A stretch of DNA of 64,000 nt. It comes from Prochlorococcus sp. AG-347-E23. GTDB lineage: Bacteria; Cyanobacteriota; Cyanobacteriia; PCC-6307; Cyanobiaceae. Each line of letters starts with the position of its first letter. The first letter of the stretch is position 1. Below the pieces are notes generated by a model, which searched no databases, was not told the origin of the DNA, and saw nothing but the letters and a program-made list of their open reading frames with translations. A program made the translations under genes and the position numbers. Below are positions 59,147-64,000 of the stretch, one piece after another. The DNA lies in assembly GCA_003281685.1 (NCBI GenBank), contig QCBH01000002.1:1-64000 (forward strand). The letters are read 5' to 3'.

Positions 59147-59914
59147 TTAATTATAAAAACCTTGCATCCCCATTGAATCAAGGGCAGTTTTTGCTTCTTC
59201 CATAACTGATGGTTCTTTATCGAAGAGTGCTATCTTAGTACATTCATCAACAAAACTCTCTTGGAATGTGTTGTTTAATTTTTCGTACAACCTACACAAT
59301 GACCAAATGCAATTACTTCTTACACCTGATTCATTATCTATCTTTAAACTTATTAAAAGTTGTTCTGCTGCTAATTGTGCGTTATCAAAAGAAACATTTC
59401 CAATTTCAGCTAAAGAACTAGATGACCATAACCTTACTGCAGCCACATCATTCTTTAAAGCATTTATTAATGGTTCTAAAACAATTTGGTTATCATAATT
59501 AGCTAAACTCCATGCAGTCGCTCTCCTAACATAAGCATTATCATCAGTCTTCAAAAGACTTACAAGTTTTTGGACTGCGCTAGGACATGGATTACGACCT
59601 AAAGCATATACCGCACTCATTCTTTCAACAGGGCAAGGTTGATCAAGCAATGGTAATAAGAGGGGGAAAGATCTTTGATCTCTATACTCACAAAATATTC
59701 TTAAGCCTTGTATTCTCTCTTCTCTATTACCCTGAAGCATTTTTAAAGCTTCATCACACTCTTGAGTAATATTTAAATCTTTTGAGAAAACATCTTCATC
59801 AATTTGCTCTAAAGGATCTATTTCAATCTCTAAAGCCAATTCTCTGGCTAAAACATCTGGATCAACTGCGATTTCAGCTAAACTTTCTTGATTAGGATCC
59901 TTATTTTTTGTCAT
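59147..59914 (-). CDS. HEAT-repeat (PBS lyase-like) protein
   Basis: The 255-residue protein carries about five HEAT-like repeats between residues 60 and 240, such as CPVERMSAVYALGRNPCPSA, AYVRRATAWSLANYDNQIVL and AAVRLWSSSSLAEIGNVSFD, of the type found in phycobilin lyases (CpcE/F). Prochlorococcus of this kind has no phycobilisome, so it is more likely a protein-protein scaffold or a remnant with another role. The acidic N-terminus (residues 1-50) is probably unstructured. Confidence 0.85.
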   Translation of the reverse strand: MTKNKDPNQESLAEIAVDPDVLARELALEIEIDPLEQIDEDVFSKDLNITQECDEALKMLQGNREERIQGLRIFCEYRDQRSFPLLLPLLDQPCPVERMSAVYALGRNPCPSAVQKLVSLLKTDDNAYVRRATAWSLANYDNQIVLEPLINALKNDVAAVRLWSSSSLAEIGNVSFDNAQLAAEQLLISLKIDNESGVRSNCIWSLCRLYEKLNNTFQESFVDECTKIALFDKEPSVMEEAKTALDSMGMQGFYN

Positions 59915-59932
59915 TTTCAGAATCTAATAATA

Positions 59933-60079
59933 TTAATTCATTGGAGCAGGTGACATCATATCTCCAGGCAACCAAATTCTTGCACTAACTGCAAAAAAGG
60001 CAATCCCAAAGAGTACTACGATAGCGAAAGGTAAAATTTTTGTCTTAATAAAACCCAAAGATTCAATATTAATTAACAC
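59933..60079 (-). CDS. Small membrane protein, 48 aa
   Basis: With a GTG start at 60079 the product has 48 residues: a short polar lead, one membrane helix ILPFAIVVLFGIAFFAVSAR (about 15-34) and the tail IWLPGDMMSPAPMN. The pattern of one helix and a Pro/Met-rich end resembles thylakoid microproteins. It lies between rlmN and the HEAT-repeat gene on the same strand. Another start (TTG, codon 8) is possible. Family unknown to me. Confidence 0.6.
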   Translation of the reverse strand: MLINIESLGFIKTKILPFAIVVLFGIAFFAVSARIWLPGDMMSPAPMN

Positions 60080-60141
60080 AATAATAGCCTGTTTAAGAGA
60101 TTTTTAAAAAATTTTTTTGGATAATATTTTCTTAGATAATA

Positions 60142-61200
<1,059 letters not shown>

Positions 61201-61217
61201 TTATTTCAAAGCTATTT

Positions 61218-61373
<156 letters not shown>

Positions 61374-61414
61374 TTACATATTAAAAAATTTATTCTAGTT
61401 ACTAAAGATAACAT

Positions 61415-64000
<2,586 letters not shown>

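Overview
The window looks like the chromosome of a high-light-adapted Prochlorococcus. The DNA is very AT-rich and the genes are tightly packed. Five high-light-inducible (hli) genes are present, the RNA polymerase beta-prime subunit is split (rpoC2), and several cyanobacterial/plastid families occur (PSRP-3/Ycf65, Ycf35, DUF1818, DUF2811, DUF3143, cyanobacterial-type atp operons, PII with Ser49). I identified the organism from gene content only; no rRNA or tRNA gene was seen.

Left part (1-6.4 kb): an accessory-looking stretch of very small genes. It holds a class I glutamine amidotransferase, a DsrE-like protein, an A-type Fe-S carrier-like protein, about a dozen hypothetical proteins of 29-118 residues, one single hli gene and a minus-strand hli cluster. 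A 65-bp direct repeat, a perfect 32-bp palindrome and a candidate structured leader lie between them.

Island (6.5-15.7 kb): a nearly complete Nit1C-type cluster (FAD oxidoreductase, nitrogen-starvation protein, Nit6803-like nitrilase, radical SAM protein, acetyltransferase, AIR-synthase-like protein, MSMEG_0570-like protein), then a remarkable gene, then a methyltransferase. The remarkable gene encodes a signal peptide followed exactly by a nearly perfect eukaryotic-type ubiquitin and a C-terminal outer-membrane autotransporter-like barrel. Both cargo blocks are bordered by broken copies of the first 14 codons of the EVE-domain gene whose intact copy sits at 15.2 kb. This suggests repeated insertion at one site. 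The ubiquitin-autotransporter is the best candidate for a new biological system here.

Core part (15.7-64 kb): rpoZ, an Hsp70 homologue, pyrR, gpmI, secG, groL-groS (with a K-box-like site), atpD-atpC, the PSRP-3 gene, pepP, a CNNM/CBS protein and a GTPase, nadD-nadE, a ferredoxin, the large atp operon on the minus strand (protein I-a-c-b'-b-delta-alpha-gamma), ftsW, the cytochrome c maturation pair ccdA-ccs1, queF, glnB with an NtcA-like promoter, a TlyA-type methyltransferase, purB, fumC, a Ski2-like helicase, a biotin operon bioF-bioK-bioC-bioD-bioA, a J-domain protein, rsmG, an aldo/keto reductase-ferredoxin-ycf35-DUF2997 operon, a HEAT-repeat protein, rlmN, one more hli gene and the 3' part of rpoC2, which runs off the right edge.
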